Shown: one piece after another, positions 1 through 6,593 of the stretch | Layout of the letters: each line of letters opens with the position of its first letter | Numbering within the stretch: the stretch's first letter is position 1 | NCBI GenBank assembly: GCA_900551945.1 | Contig: URYE01000078.1 | Span: 1-11,140 of the forward strand | DNA: 11,140 nt | Direction of reading: 5' to 3' | From: an uncultured Eubacterium sp. | Lineage (GTDB): Bacteria > Bacillota > Clostridia > Lachnospirales > Lachnospiraceae | Program-made: the position numbers and the translations under genes | Notes under the pieces: generated by a model | The model's input: the letters and a program-made list of their open reading frames with translations, nothing else | What the model was told of the DNA's origin: nothing | Database searches by the model: none

Positions 1-84
1 AGGTGGAAACTTAAATATCAAACTTCTTAAATAGATACATTAGTATCTTAGAAGCTCATTACCTTTAGGTGATGGGTAGTTCAC
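1..84 (+). mobile_element. Right end of an IS200/IS605-type (TnpB-encoding) element, truncated by the window start
   Basis: Bases 55-76 form a 10-bp stem (CTCATTACCT with AGGTGATGGG, two G-T wobbles) on a TT loop. It is preceded by GAAG and followed by TAGTTCAC, ending at about 84. This GAAG-stem-TTTA-stem-TAGTTCAC layout is what I recognise as the 3' end of many clostridial IS200/IS605 elements, where it serves as the right-end hairpin for the Y1 transposase and as the 3' end of the omega RNA that guides TnpB. A second imperfect hairpin lies just upstream (23-27 and 33-38 with 43-48 and 50-54). A short open frame (2-34, ending in TAG, tail GGNLNIKLLK) could be the last codons of tnpB, but it is too short to identify. 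No complete transposase gene is visible. The assignment rests on pattern memory of the end sequence. Confidence 0.55.
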
Positions 85-150
85 TATAACTTAATATTTT
101 ACGAAAGTTTATTTGTATGCAGAATACAAAAAATTAAATACTACTGCATT

Positions 151-179
151 TTGAATGACGGATAATAAAGTAGTATAAT
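151..179 (+). promoter_or_regulatory. Sigma-A-type promoter of the hydrogenase transcript
   Basis: TTGAAT at 151-156 and TATAAT at 174-179 are separated by exactly 17 bp, a near-consensus housekeeping promoter. Transcription would start near 186, leaving a leader of about 55 nt before the hydrogenase start. An inverted repeat, ATGCAG (117-122) and CTGCAT (144-149), lies directly upstream of the -35 box and might be a regulator site, but this is weak. The promoter lies about 65 bp from the inferred end of the insertion element. Confidence 0.7.
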
Positions 180-241
180 GTAATGGTTTGAGTGGAAATT
201 AGAAGAAATACAGAAAAGAAAAGTAGAAAAGAGGAATTTTT

Positions 242-1702
242 ATGCTGACGAATGATGCAACTATTTTAAAGATTAAACATGAGGTACTTTATCAAGTAGC
301 TAAATTGGCTTATGAGGGTGAGTTTGATGAGAAGAAGGAAGAACTTCCTTATAAACTTATACCTGGCCCAACTCCACAGTTTAGATGTTGTGTATATAAG
401 GAAAGAGAGATTGTTAGACAAAGAATTAGACTTGCAGAAGGAAAATGTCCTACTGAAAGTGACCATTCTGGTGCTAACAATATCATTCAGGTTATAGAAG
501 CTGCGTGTGCGGACTGTCCTTTATCACATTATATTGTTACTGATAACTGTCGTAAATGTATGGCTAAAGCCTGTCAACAGTCTTGTAAGTTTGGTGCTAT
601 TTCTATGGGTAGGGATAGAGCATATATTGACCCTGCAAAGTGTAAGGAATGTGGAATGTGTGCAAAGAACTGTCCTTATAATGCGATTGCTGACCTTATA
701 AGACCTTGTAAAAAGACTTGTCCAGTAGACGCAATTACAATGGACGACAATGGTTTTTGTGTAATTGATGAGCAAAAATGTATTAGATGTGGTAAATGTA
801 TTCACAGATGTCCATTTGGTGCGATAGGCTCTAAGACAGATATTGTAAGTATTATTAAAGATATACTTGCAGGAAAGAAGGTTATAGCTATGTTTGCGCC
901 AGCAGTAGAAGGTCAGTTTGGTGCTGATATTACAATGTCAAGTATAAGAACTGTCTGTCGCAAGCTCGGCTTTGATGATATGATTGAAGTTGGGCTTGGT
1001 GGAGATATGACTGCGGCAGCAGAAGCAGAAGAATGGGTAGAAGCTAATAAAGACGGAAAGAAGATGACAACTTCTTGCTGTCCTGCATTTGTTAATATGA
1101 TTAGAAAACATTTTCCACAGCTTGCTGACAATATTTCAACAACTGTATCACCTATGTGTGCTGTATCAAGAATGTTAAAGGCAAAAGACCCTGACACTGT
1201 AACAGTATTTGTAGGTCCATGTATAGCTAAAAAGAGTGAAGTAAAGGATAATCCTAACGAGGGTACAGCCGATTATGCGCTTACAATTGGTGAATTTAGA
1301 GCGATGATGAGAGCTAAAGGTGTTGAGCTTGAACCAGAAGAAAATAATACACAACAAGCAAGTGTATATGGAAAACGTTTTGGAAATGGTGGTGGCGTTA
1401 CTGCGGCTGTGCTTAAGAGTATGGAAGAAATGGGAGTTGACTCATCACAATATAAAGTTGAAAAATGTGCAGGTGCGGCTGAATGTAAGAAGATACTTAC
1501 ACTTCTTAAAGTTGGAAGACTTGATGCTGACTTTGTAGAAGGTATGATGTGCGAAGGTGGCTGTGTAGGTGGGCCTAGTCAGCATAAGGCTGAAAATCTA
1601 TTTAAGAAAGATAGAGATACACTTATATCAGAAGCTGATACAAGAGGAGTACATGAAAATTTAGGTAATTACGATATGTCATCATTTAGTATGCACAAGT
1701 AA
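242..1702 (+). CDS. Monomeric [FeFe] hydrogenase, group B type
   Basis: This is a cytoplasmic iron-only hydrogenase that reduces protons with electrons from ferredoxin (or oxidises H2) during fermentation. The N-terminal part has extra cysteines (C49, C50, C69, C89, C92) and a string of ferredoxin-like cysteine motifs: C103-C106-C111-C115, C134-C137-C140-C144, C156-C160 and C180-C183-C186-C190. The catalytic H-cluster domain has its three signatures: TSCCPAF (C279 as the expected proton-relay cysteine, C280 as ligand), GPCIAKKSE (C327) and EGMMCEGGCVGG (C437, C441). GPC in place of the usual MPC, F after TSCCPA, and the C-terminal GGPSQH are typical of group B rather than group A enzymes. The start at 242 has GAGGAA about 6-8 bases upstream. 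The ORF is complete and of normal length. H-cluster maturases (HydE, HydF, HydG) are not in the window. The class is secure; the direction of catalysis and the redox partner are inferred. Confidence 0.93.
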   Translation: MLTNDATILKIKHEVLYQVAKLAYEGEFDEKKEELPYKLIPGPTPQFRCCVYKEREIVRQRIRLAEGKCPTESDHSGANNIIQVIEAACADCPLSHYIVTDNCRKCMAKACQQSCKFGAISMGRDRAYIDPAKCKECGMCAKNCPYNAIADLIRPCKKTCPVDAITMDDNGFCVIDEQKCIRCGKCIHRCPFGAIGSKTDIVSIIKDILAGKKVIAMFAPAVEGQFGADITMSSIRTVCRKLGFDDMIEVGLGGDMTAAAEAEEWVEANKDGKKMTTSCCPAFVNMIRKHFPQLADNISTTVSPMCAVSRMLKAKDPDTVTVFVGPCIAKKSEVKDNPNEGTADYALTIGEFRAMMRAKGVELEPEENNTQQASVYGKRFGNGGGVTAAVLKSMEEMGVDSSQYKVEKCAGAAECKKILTLLKVGRLDADFVEGMMCEGGCVGGPSQHKAENLFKKDRDTLISEADTRGVHENLGNYDMSSFSMHK

Positions 1703-1719
1703 AAAAATTGGAGATATGT

Positions 1720-2277
1720 ATGGAGTATAAAGGAATTAAAAAGATTAACGAAGGAAAGTTTATAACACGTTATGACCTTGAATATGAAACAAATGACCAT
1801 CAAAAAAAGGTGTATGAAATTATAAGCAGAGATAAGGATATTAAGACATTAGAACAGCTTAATAACAATCATACGGATGGTGTTGTGATTATTATGACAG
1901 ATACAACAGGTGAAAAAATTCTTCTTAATAGAGAATATAGAATGGCTGTTGGTGGCTTTGTGTATAATTTTCCAGCAGGACTTATAGACAAAGGCGAAAC
2001 TCCACAAGAGGCAGGAAAAAGGGAACTAAAAGAAGAAACGGGTCTTGATGTTATTAGCATTGAAGATACACTTTTTGACAGTTATAGTGCAATAGGCTTT
2101 TCTAATGAAACAAATGCTGTTATAATAGGCAAAGCAGATGGAACATTTGCGCCTAGTACATCAACATTAGAAGAAATAAGTGCGGCTTGGTATACTAAGG
2201 CACAAGTAAGGGGATTGTTAAAAGATAAACATTTCGCTGCTAGAACACAGGCATATTGTTACTTGTGGTCTAAATAA
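1720..2277 (+). CDS. NUDIX hydrolase, ADP-ribose pyrophosphatase-like
   Basis: This enzyme probably cleaves ADP-ribose or a related nucleoside diphosphate compound into AMP and a phosphorylated sugar. A complete Nudix box lies at residues 87-109 (G87, E93, R101, E102, E105, E106, G108), giving the Mg2+-binding and catalytic glutamates. The segment before it, REYRMAVGG..NFPAGLID, is the form seen in ADP-ribose pyrophosphatases. I chose ATG 1720 (185 aa) because TGGAG at 1709-1713 gives a 6-base spacing; the frame could be extended to a TTG at 1708, but that overlaps the Shine-Dalgarno site. The gene starts 17 bp after the hydrogenase stop, so it is very probably co-transcribed with it. The substrate is not proven by sequence. 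Confidence 0.88.
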   Translation: MEYKGIKKINEGKFITRYDLEYETNDHQKKVYEIISRDKDIKTLEQLNNNHTDGVVIIMTDTTGEKILLNREYRMAVGGFVYNFPAGLIDKGETPQEAGKRELKEETGLDVISIEDTLFDSYSAIGFSNETNAVIIGKADGTFAPSTSTLEEISAAWYTKAQVRGLLKDKHFAARTQAYCYLWSK

Positions 2278-2298
2278 AACTGTATAAGGGTGAAAGAA

Positions 2299-3093
2299 AT
2301 GAAGTTTACAAATAAGTTGTGGCATAAACTTGTGCTTGTTGTAATGGTAATAGCTGTATTTCCAACAATAGTGGCTTGTAAAAAAAGTGGTGCTAATATA
2401 AAGGTATTTGAATATGAAACTATGGACGATGGCAATATAAAAATTACTGGTCTTACTGACAAGGGAAAGAATGACAGTAAGTTGACAATCCCATCTCAGC
2501 TTGACGGTAAGAATATAACTATAATTGAGTCGGGTGCATTTAAAGATAATACAAATGTTACAGAAGTTGTTGTAAGTGATGGCGTTAAGTCAATTAATTC
2601 TAATGTTTTTTATAATTGTAAAGCACTTGAAAAGATTACAATTCCGCAGTCTGTTGAAATTATTGGCATGAATGCCTTTGCAAATACTCGTTGGGAGTCA
2701 GTTGAGTATGAAAGTCATACTGAAATAGTTGTCAATAATATTTTAGTTGGCGTTAAGGAAGGATTAAGTGAGTACACAATACCAGAAGCAGTAAAGATTA
2801 TAGCATCAGGTGTATTTTATAATAATACAGAGGTTAAAAGTATAACTTTAAATAATAATATTGAAAAGATTGGTGATTATGCTTTTTCGGGTTGTACACA
2901 AATCACTGAGTTAAATTTACCAGATAGTGTAAAAACTATAGGCTATTGTTCATTTAGTAATAATACACAACTAGATATAAGTATTCCATCAACTGTAGAA
3001 CAAGTAGGAACAGACGCTTTTCTCGGTGTTAAACATTTAAGTTACTCTGGTAATTTAAAGGGAAGTCCTTGGGGAGCAACTGAGATTAATTAA
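2299..3093 (+). CDS. BspA-like leucine-rich repeat lipoprotein (LRR_5 type)
   Basis: The protein is predicted to be exported and lipid-anchored: basic N-terminus, hydrophobic segment at residues 11-26, then TIVAC with C27 as the lipidated cysteine. From about residue 60 it consists of BspA/Treponema-type leucine-rich repeats, recognisable by the recurring pattern IxIPxSVxxIGxxAFxxCxxL (for example around 113-128, 181-197 and 206-219). It ends in NLKGSPWGA, a common closing motif of this family. Such proteins act on the outside of the cell, often in binding or adhesion; a specific role cannot be deduced here. ATG 2299 is preferred (264 aa) over a GTG at 2290, because AAGGG at 2286-2290 is well spaced for the ATG and abuts the GTG. 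It lies 21 bp after the NUDIX gene, probably in the same transcript. Confidence 0.85.
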   Translation: MKFTNKLWHKLVLVVMVIAVFPTIVACKKSGANIKVFEYETMDDGNIKITGLTDKGKNDSKLTIPSQLDGKNITIIESGAFKDNTNVTEVVVSDGVKSINSNVFYNCKALEKITIPQSVEIIGMNAFANTRWESVEYESHTEIVVNNILVGVKEGLSEYTIPEAVKIIASGVFYNNTEVKSITLNNNIEKIGDYAFSGCTQITELNLPDSVKTIGYCSFSNNTQLDISIPSTVEQVGTDAFLGVKHLSYSGNLKGSPWGATEIN

Positions 3094-3156
3094 AGTGGTT
3101 TGCTATATTTATTAATTTACACAGCTATATAATTTAGCATTAAGAAAGGCGGGGTT

Positions 3157-4098
3157 ATGATTAAAACAGAAAAGAAGATATTTAAGTCATCTAATGGGAA
3201 GAATAATGTATTTGTAAAGATATGGTATCCAGATAGTGAAAAATATAACGAACCCGTATGTGTACTTCAGATATGTCATGGTATGATTGACCACATTGAA
3301 AGATTTGATGCTATGGCAGAGTATATGGCACAAAGGGGAATACTTGTTGTAGGAAATGACCATATAGGACATGGACATTCTGTAGAAAATGAAAATGATT
3401 TTGGCTATTTTGCCGATGACAAAGACCCAGGAAGATATCTTGTAGAAGATATGCACAGACTTACAAAGATTATGAAGCATAAGTATCCAGACAAGCCATA
3501 TTTTCTTGCAGGACACAGCATGGGTTCATTTATGGTAAGAAGATATATTATTAAGTATGGTAAAGAACTTGATGGAACTGTAATTATGGGTACTGGCAAT
3601 CAAACGAAAATTCTTGTAAATACTGGGCGTATGCTGAGTGGTATTGTGGGAAGTTTAAAGGGTGACAGATTTAGAAGTAAGCTGATTAATGATGTTATGT
3701 TTGGTGCTTATAATAAGAAAATAAAGGGCGCAAGAACGAGCCACGACTGGTTGACAACTGACAGTGATATTGTAGATGCTTATGAAAATGATGAGAAGTG
3801 TTCTTATATTTTTACTATAAATGGTTATTATGGACTTCTTAATACGATTGCTTATGTAAGTGACTTTGATAATATTAAGAAAGCACCTATGGAATTACCT
3901 GTGTTAATGGTATCAGGTGAGGATGACCCGGTTGGTGGTTATGGAAAAGATGTTAAGAGATTGTATAATACTTTTAAGAAGCATTTTTTAGATGTTACAC
4001 TTAAGCTTTATAAGGGGTGTAGGCATGAGCTTCATAGTGAGAGTATTAAGGATGAAGTGTTTGAAGATATTTATAATTGGATAGTTGAAGAAATTTAA
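3157..4098 (+). CDS. Alpha/beta hydrolase, monoacylglycerol lipase / lysophospholipase-like (serine aminopeptidase S33 fold)
   Basis: This is a cytosolic serine hydrolase resembling PldB/monoacylglycerol lipases, which release a fatty acid from monoglycerides or lysophospholipids. Visible features in order are the oxyanion-region ICHGMIDH (39-46), the strand and turn GNDHIGHGHS (66-75), the nucleophile elbow GHSMG with S121, the acid in SGEDDP (D257), and the catalytic histidine H290 in CRHEL. The 313-aa length is usual for the family. There is no signal peptide. A strong AAAGGCGGGG ribosome site lies 4-12 bases before ATG 3157. A TATAAT-like hexamer at 3128-3133 in the 63-bp gap may provide its own promoter, but no good -35 box is seen, so read-through from the upstream genes is also possible. 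The substrate is inferred from family resemblance only. Confidence 0.88.
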   Translation: MIKTEKKIFKSSNGKNNVFVKIWYPDSEKYNEPVCVLQICHGMIDHIERFDAMAEYMAQRGILVVGNDHIGHGHSVENENDFGYFADDKDPGRYLVEDMHRLTKIMKHKYPDKPYFLAGHSMGSFMVRRYIIKYGKELDGTVIMGTGNQTKILVNTGRMLSGIVGSLKGDRFRSKLINDVMFGAYNKKIKGARTSHDWLTTDSDIVDAYENDEKCSYIFTINGYYGLLNTIAYVSDFDNIKKAPMELPVLMVSGEDDPVGGYGKDVKRLYNTFKKHFLDVTLKLYKGCRHELHSESIKDEVFEDIYNWIVEEI

Positions 4099-4125
4099 GT
4101 TAAAAAATATAAATATTGGCAGACA

Positions 4126-4342
4126 GAAAAATGGTATGTATTTTATGTACTGATGAATAAGTGTTAAGAACTTCTAAGATAAGCTGACAGGTTTTTTGCA
4201 AACGTACGAGTCGGAAAAAATGCGACGTCGTGTCGCTTTTTCCTAACTTGCACGTCCATGTGCAAGTTACTCTGTTTATTGACAGCTTATCTAAGATGTT
4301 CTAAACATTTATTATATATACATAAAATACATACCATTTTTC
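4126..4342. repeat. Palindromic element with nested long inverted repeats and two inner hairpins (copy 1)
   Basis: The ends are a perfect 24-bp inverted repeat (4126-4149 with 4319-4342). Inside is a second inverted repeat, 4168-4188 with 4281-4301 (18 of 21 positions pair), whose left arm contains TTCTAAGATAAGCTGA. Pairing extends outward in part (4159-4167 with 4302-4309), so the two arms together reach about 60 bp. Within them sit two adjacent hairpins. Hairpin A is 4213-4219 plus 4222-4226 with 4232-4243. Hairpin B is a perfect 10-bp stem, TAACTTGCAC with GTGCAAGTTA (4244-4253 and 4260-4269). The interior 4201-4270 is 47% GC (33 of 70 by hand count), clearly richer than its surroundings. 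No ORF is credible. It lies between convergent genes, so it could also stop transcription from both sides. MITE-like repeat or structured RNA are the main readings. Confidence 0.8.
4213..4243. terminator. Hairpin able to act as an intrinsic terminator
   Basis: GGAAAAA (4213-4219) and GCGAC (4222-4226) pair with GTCGC (4232-4236) and TTTTTCC (4237-4243), with a GTCGT loop and a two-base bulge. A-runs on one side and T-runs on the other make it terminator-like in both directions. It lies 115 bp past the alpha/beta hydrolase stop and on the far side of the degV pseudogene. It is also hairpin A of the palindromic element, so termination may be secondary. Confidence 0.4.
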
Positions 4343-4345
4343 AGC

Positions 4346-4394
4346 CTTTTTTACGTTCAAAATATTGCACCTACTTTTTTTAAGTGTAAAAAAG
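4346..4394. repeat. 9-bp perfect inverted repeat with T and A tracts, between the palindromic element and degV
   Basis: CTTTTTTAC (4346-4354) pairs with GTAAAAAAG (4386-4394) across a 31-base loop. It follows the degV reading direction (minus strand) by about 30 bases and could contribute to ending that transcript, but the large loop and AT-only stem make it a weak terminator. Confidence 0.3.
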
Positions 4395-4422
4395 ATATTT
4401 ATGTAAGAGAGAAGTGGGAATA

Positions 4423-5156
4423 TTATAGAAGTGTTTCGTATTTTGGCATTATGCCTATGCCGAGGGCGTAAGGGCCTGTGTGACAGGCGGTGGCTACTCC
4501 TATTCTTGTTGGGAAGGTTTCGGTGCTTTCTACGCATTTTATATTAAATGTATCTTCAACTACCTGTCGATATTCGTCACGTTCTTCAAAGTTACAACCT
4601 GAGTCAACATTAAACAGATAATCATTATAAGAAAGGTTATTATCAGAAAAATGTTTTTTACAACATTCAATCATACTAGCCTTTGCTTTTTTTCTAGTAC
4701 GGCTAATTCCACCTATATTTAACTCTCCATTTTTAAGAACAATAACAGGAAGAATACTTAACTTTCCGCTGATAAGGCGGGCAAGTTTTCCTATACGACC
4801 ACCTTTTTGAAGATAGTCAAGAGAGCCGACAGTAAAGTATATACGTCCCAAATCTGTCATTTTAGTAAGCACTTTTACAGCATCTTCATAATCAACATTG
4901 TTACGACTCATTCTGACAGCTTCATGCACAAATAAAGCCATAGAAGAAGAATTTTGCATAGAGTTAAAAATAGTTATCTTTGAGTCAGGATAATCTTCAA
5001 GAATTTGATTTTTGGCGTTAGTAGCTGATCTTTATAATATTTATCCCCGTCAAATGTTACATAAAGGGGAACAAGTTCAATATTTTGTGTTTCTGTGAAA
5101 CTCTTTGAAAGGTCACATGCTGTATCACTTATAACTTTAAACATAAAAAACGCCAT
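4423..5156 (-). pseudogene. DegV family (fatty-acid-binding) protein, disrupted by internal deletion and frameshift
   Basis: DegV/FakB proteins bind a fatty acid and present it to the kinase FakA. The N-terminal piece (from 5156, or more likely from the second ATG at 5144: MFKVISDTACDLSK..VTFDGDKYYKD) is intact up to about 5028-5030. From 5028 the family resumes in another frame as SATNAKNQILEDYPDSK, continuing into NSMQNSSSMALF and running normally to the stop at 4423. It includes YFTVGSLDYLQKGGRIGK and the final RIGVATACHTGPYALGIG with the conserved histidine. Between the two pieces the usual middle section, roughly 50-60 residues with the TSQPS and SSxxSGTYQ motifs that bind the fatty-acid head group, is missing. 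A single base error cannot explain this: both a deletion and a frame change are present. Downstream in-frame starts exist (ATG 4959), but the product would lack the binding core. Confidence 0.85.
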
Positions 5157-5261
5157 TCCGCCAATAATAATGGCATATAAATTTAGTCAATTGTACTTTT
5201 AATGGTGTGTGTTTGTTTTATATAATTCTGCTATCGTACAATAATATTGGAAAAAATAGGC

Positions 5262-5290
5262 TTAACATTTTGACAAATTTCGTATATAAT
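5262..5290 (+). promoter_or_regulatory. Sigma-A-type promoter of hypB and the following genes
   Basis: TTAACA (5262-5267) and TATAAT (5285-5290) are 17 bp apart. Transcription would begin near 5297, about 50 bases before the hypB start, with GAAAGGA (5331-5337) as ribosome site. The gap 5157-5345 otherwise separates the divergent degV pseudogene from hypB. Confidence 0.65.
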
Positions 5291-5345
5291 AAAAATAGCT
5301 ATGCAAACATAATAATCATGATAAACACATGAAAGGACTATTTTA

Positions 5346-5984
5346 ATGAAAATAATAGATGTAAACACAGGAGTTTATGAAAAAAATGATGAAATAGCCA
5401 AAAGAGTAAATGACTATTTTCATAGCAAAGGCATAAAAGTATTTAACTTTCTAGGAACACCTGGTTCAGGAAAGACAACCTTGTTAGAAAAAATAGCTGC
5501 AAAAATGGATAAATCAAAACTCGCAGTTATTGAAGGAGATTTATATACAGACCAAGACGCACAAAGAATGACACAGTTAGGAATAAGAACAATACAGCTT
5601 AATACTAAGGGGGCGTGTCATCTTGAAGCACAGATGATAGAACAGGCAATAAATGAACTTAATCTTGATGGAATAGATACAATTATTATAGACAATATAG
5701 GCAACTTAGTGTGTACCGCAGAATTTAAGATTGGCGAAGATATAAGAGTAACAGTGTCAAGTGTTACAGAGGGCAATGACAAGCCATCAAAGTATCCATT
5801 AATGTTTGAAACAACAGATATACTTGTTATTAACAAAATCGACCTTGCACAGTATACTAACTTTGATATAGAAGCATTTAAAAAATCAGTTCGTGAAGTT
5901 AATTCACATTGTACAATAGTTGAAGCAAGTGCATTTAAAGAACAGGGAATAGAAGAAGTAATTGAAGCTATGAAGCTTGCATAG
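5346..5984 (+). CDS. hypB: HypB, nickel-delivery GTPase for hydrogenase maturation
   Basis: HypB is a cytosolic G3E-family GTPase that, with HypA, inserts nickel into [NiFe] hydrogenases. Visible motifs are the Walker A/P-loop GTPGSGKT (37-44), [13 protein letters not shown] (63-75), the metal site CH at 91-92 (GACHLEA), a third metal-site cysteine C123 in [11 protein letters not shown], and the guanine-specificity motif NKID (163-166). The N-terminal cysteine or histidine-rich nickel store of some HypB proteins is absent; the 212-aa length fits the short form. It is the first gene of a run with the DJ-1 gene 30 bp downstream. No hypA, other hyp genes or [NiFe] hydrogenase are in the window. 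The nearby hydrogenase is an iron-only enzyme that does not need HypB, so the client must be elsewhere: a [NiFe] hydrogenase, or another nickel enzyme. Confidence 0.92.
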   Translation: MKIIDVNTGVYEKNDEIAKRVNDYFHSKGIKVFNFLGTPGSGKTTLLEKIAAKMDKSKLAVIEGDLYTDQDAQRMTQLGIRTIQLNTKGACHLEAQMIEQAINELNLDGIDTIIIDNIGNLVCTAEFKIGEDIRVTVSSVTEGNDKPSKYPLMFETTDILVINKIDLAQYTNFDIEAFKKSVREVNSHCTIVEASAFKEQGIEEVIEAMKLA

Positions 5985-6014
5985 AATAATTATTAAAAGG
6001 ACAGGAAAAAATAT

Positions 6015-6566
6015 ATGAAGGTTACAACATTTTTAACAGAAGGCTTTGAAACAGTAGAAGCTTTAGCAGTAGTTGATGTATTAAGGAGAGCAGGAGTTAC
6101 AGTAGATTTAGTATCTGTAACAGATAAAAGACAAATAAAGAGCGCACAGGGCATTACTGTTTTGGCAGAGTATACATTTGACGAATACAATATGAAAGAA
6201 GCAGATGCAGTATTTCTTCCGGGTGGACCAGGTCATGTTCACTATGAAGAAAATAAAGAACTTATCGAAAATATAAAAGAATTTGCTGATAATAATAAAT
6301 ATGTTGCGGCTATATGTGCAGCGCCTAGCATACTTGGCAGAGCAGGTATTCTAAATGGAAAGAGAGCTACTTGTTTTCCGGGTTTTGAAAGTGAGTTAAA
6401 AGGAGCAACTCTTGCTGATGTAACAGAAAGAGTAGTTGTTGATGGCAATATTATTACTTCAAGAGGTATGGGAACAAGTATTGACTTAGGTTTAGAGCTT
6501 GTTAGAGTGCTTGTAGGTAATGAAAAAGCTGATGAACTTGCAGTAAACACACAGTATGTATTATAA
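6015..6566 (+). CDS. DJ-1/PfpI family protein
   Basis: This is a small cytosolic protein of the DJ-1/ThiJ branch. Members have been described as protein or nucleotide deglycases, glyoxalase III or oxidative stress proteins, and the physiological reaction is debated. The reactive cysteine is C101 in the nucleophile elbow AAICAAPSILG. The partner acid is E12 in TEGFETVEA, matching the Glu near the Cys in human DJ-1. FLPGGPGH (67-74) and ATCFPGFE (118-125) are further family signatures. The 183-aa length is standard. An AGG-type ribosome site lies 9-13 bases upstream. It sits 30 bp after hypB and 27 bp before the carboxypeptidase gene, so co-transcription is likely, although the three functions have no obvious common pathway. 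Confidence 0.88.
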   Translation: MKVTTFLTEGFETVEALAVVDVLRRAGVTVDLVSVTDKRQIKSAQGITVLAEYTFDEYNMKEADAVFLPGGPGHVHYEENKELIENIKEFADNNKYVAAICAAPSILGRAGILNGKRATCFPGFESELKGATLADVTERVVVDGNIITSRGMGTSIDLGLELVRVLVGNEKADELAVNTQYVL

Positions 6567-6593
6567 ATATATTTTAAAAATCAGGGGATTGTA

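Noticed and set aside
1708..1719. TTG start four codons upstream of the NUDIX gene
   Set aside because: The TTG lies within the TGGAG ribosome site; ATG 1720 has correct spacing.
2290..2298. GTG start for the LRR lipoprotein
   Set aside because: The AAGGG site directly abuts the GTG, whereas ATG 2299 is 8 bases away and gives a normal signal peptide.
4126..4342. CRISPR array, tRNA or known riboswitch in the 4099-4422 gap
   Set aside because: There are no regularly spaced direct repeats, no tRNA arm and anticodon layout, and no riboswitch core I recognise; the repeats are inverted and nested.
4301..4537. Minus-strand open frame of 78 codons rich in Arg and His
   Set aside because: It overlaps the palindromic element and the degV 3' end in another frame, has no ribosome site or family resemblance, and looks like a chance frame.
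4423..4959. C-terminal degV frame as an independent short gene
   Set aside because: Family sequence continues upstream of ATG 4959 to 5028 in the same frame, so the ATG is an internal methionine of a broken gene.
5270..5290. Perfect TTGACA at 5270-5275 as -35 box for hypB
   Set aside because: It is only 9 bp from the TATAAT; TTAACA at 5262-5267 gives the proper 17-bp spacing.
242..5984. HypB as maturation factor of the hydrogenase in this window
   Set aside because: The hydrogenase is of the [FeFe] type, matured by HydE, HydF and HydG, and contains no nickel; proximity is not functional evidence here.
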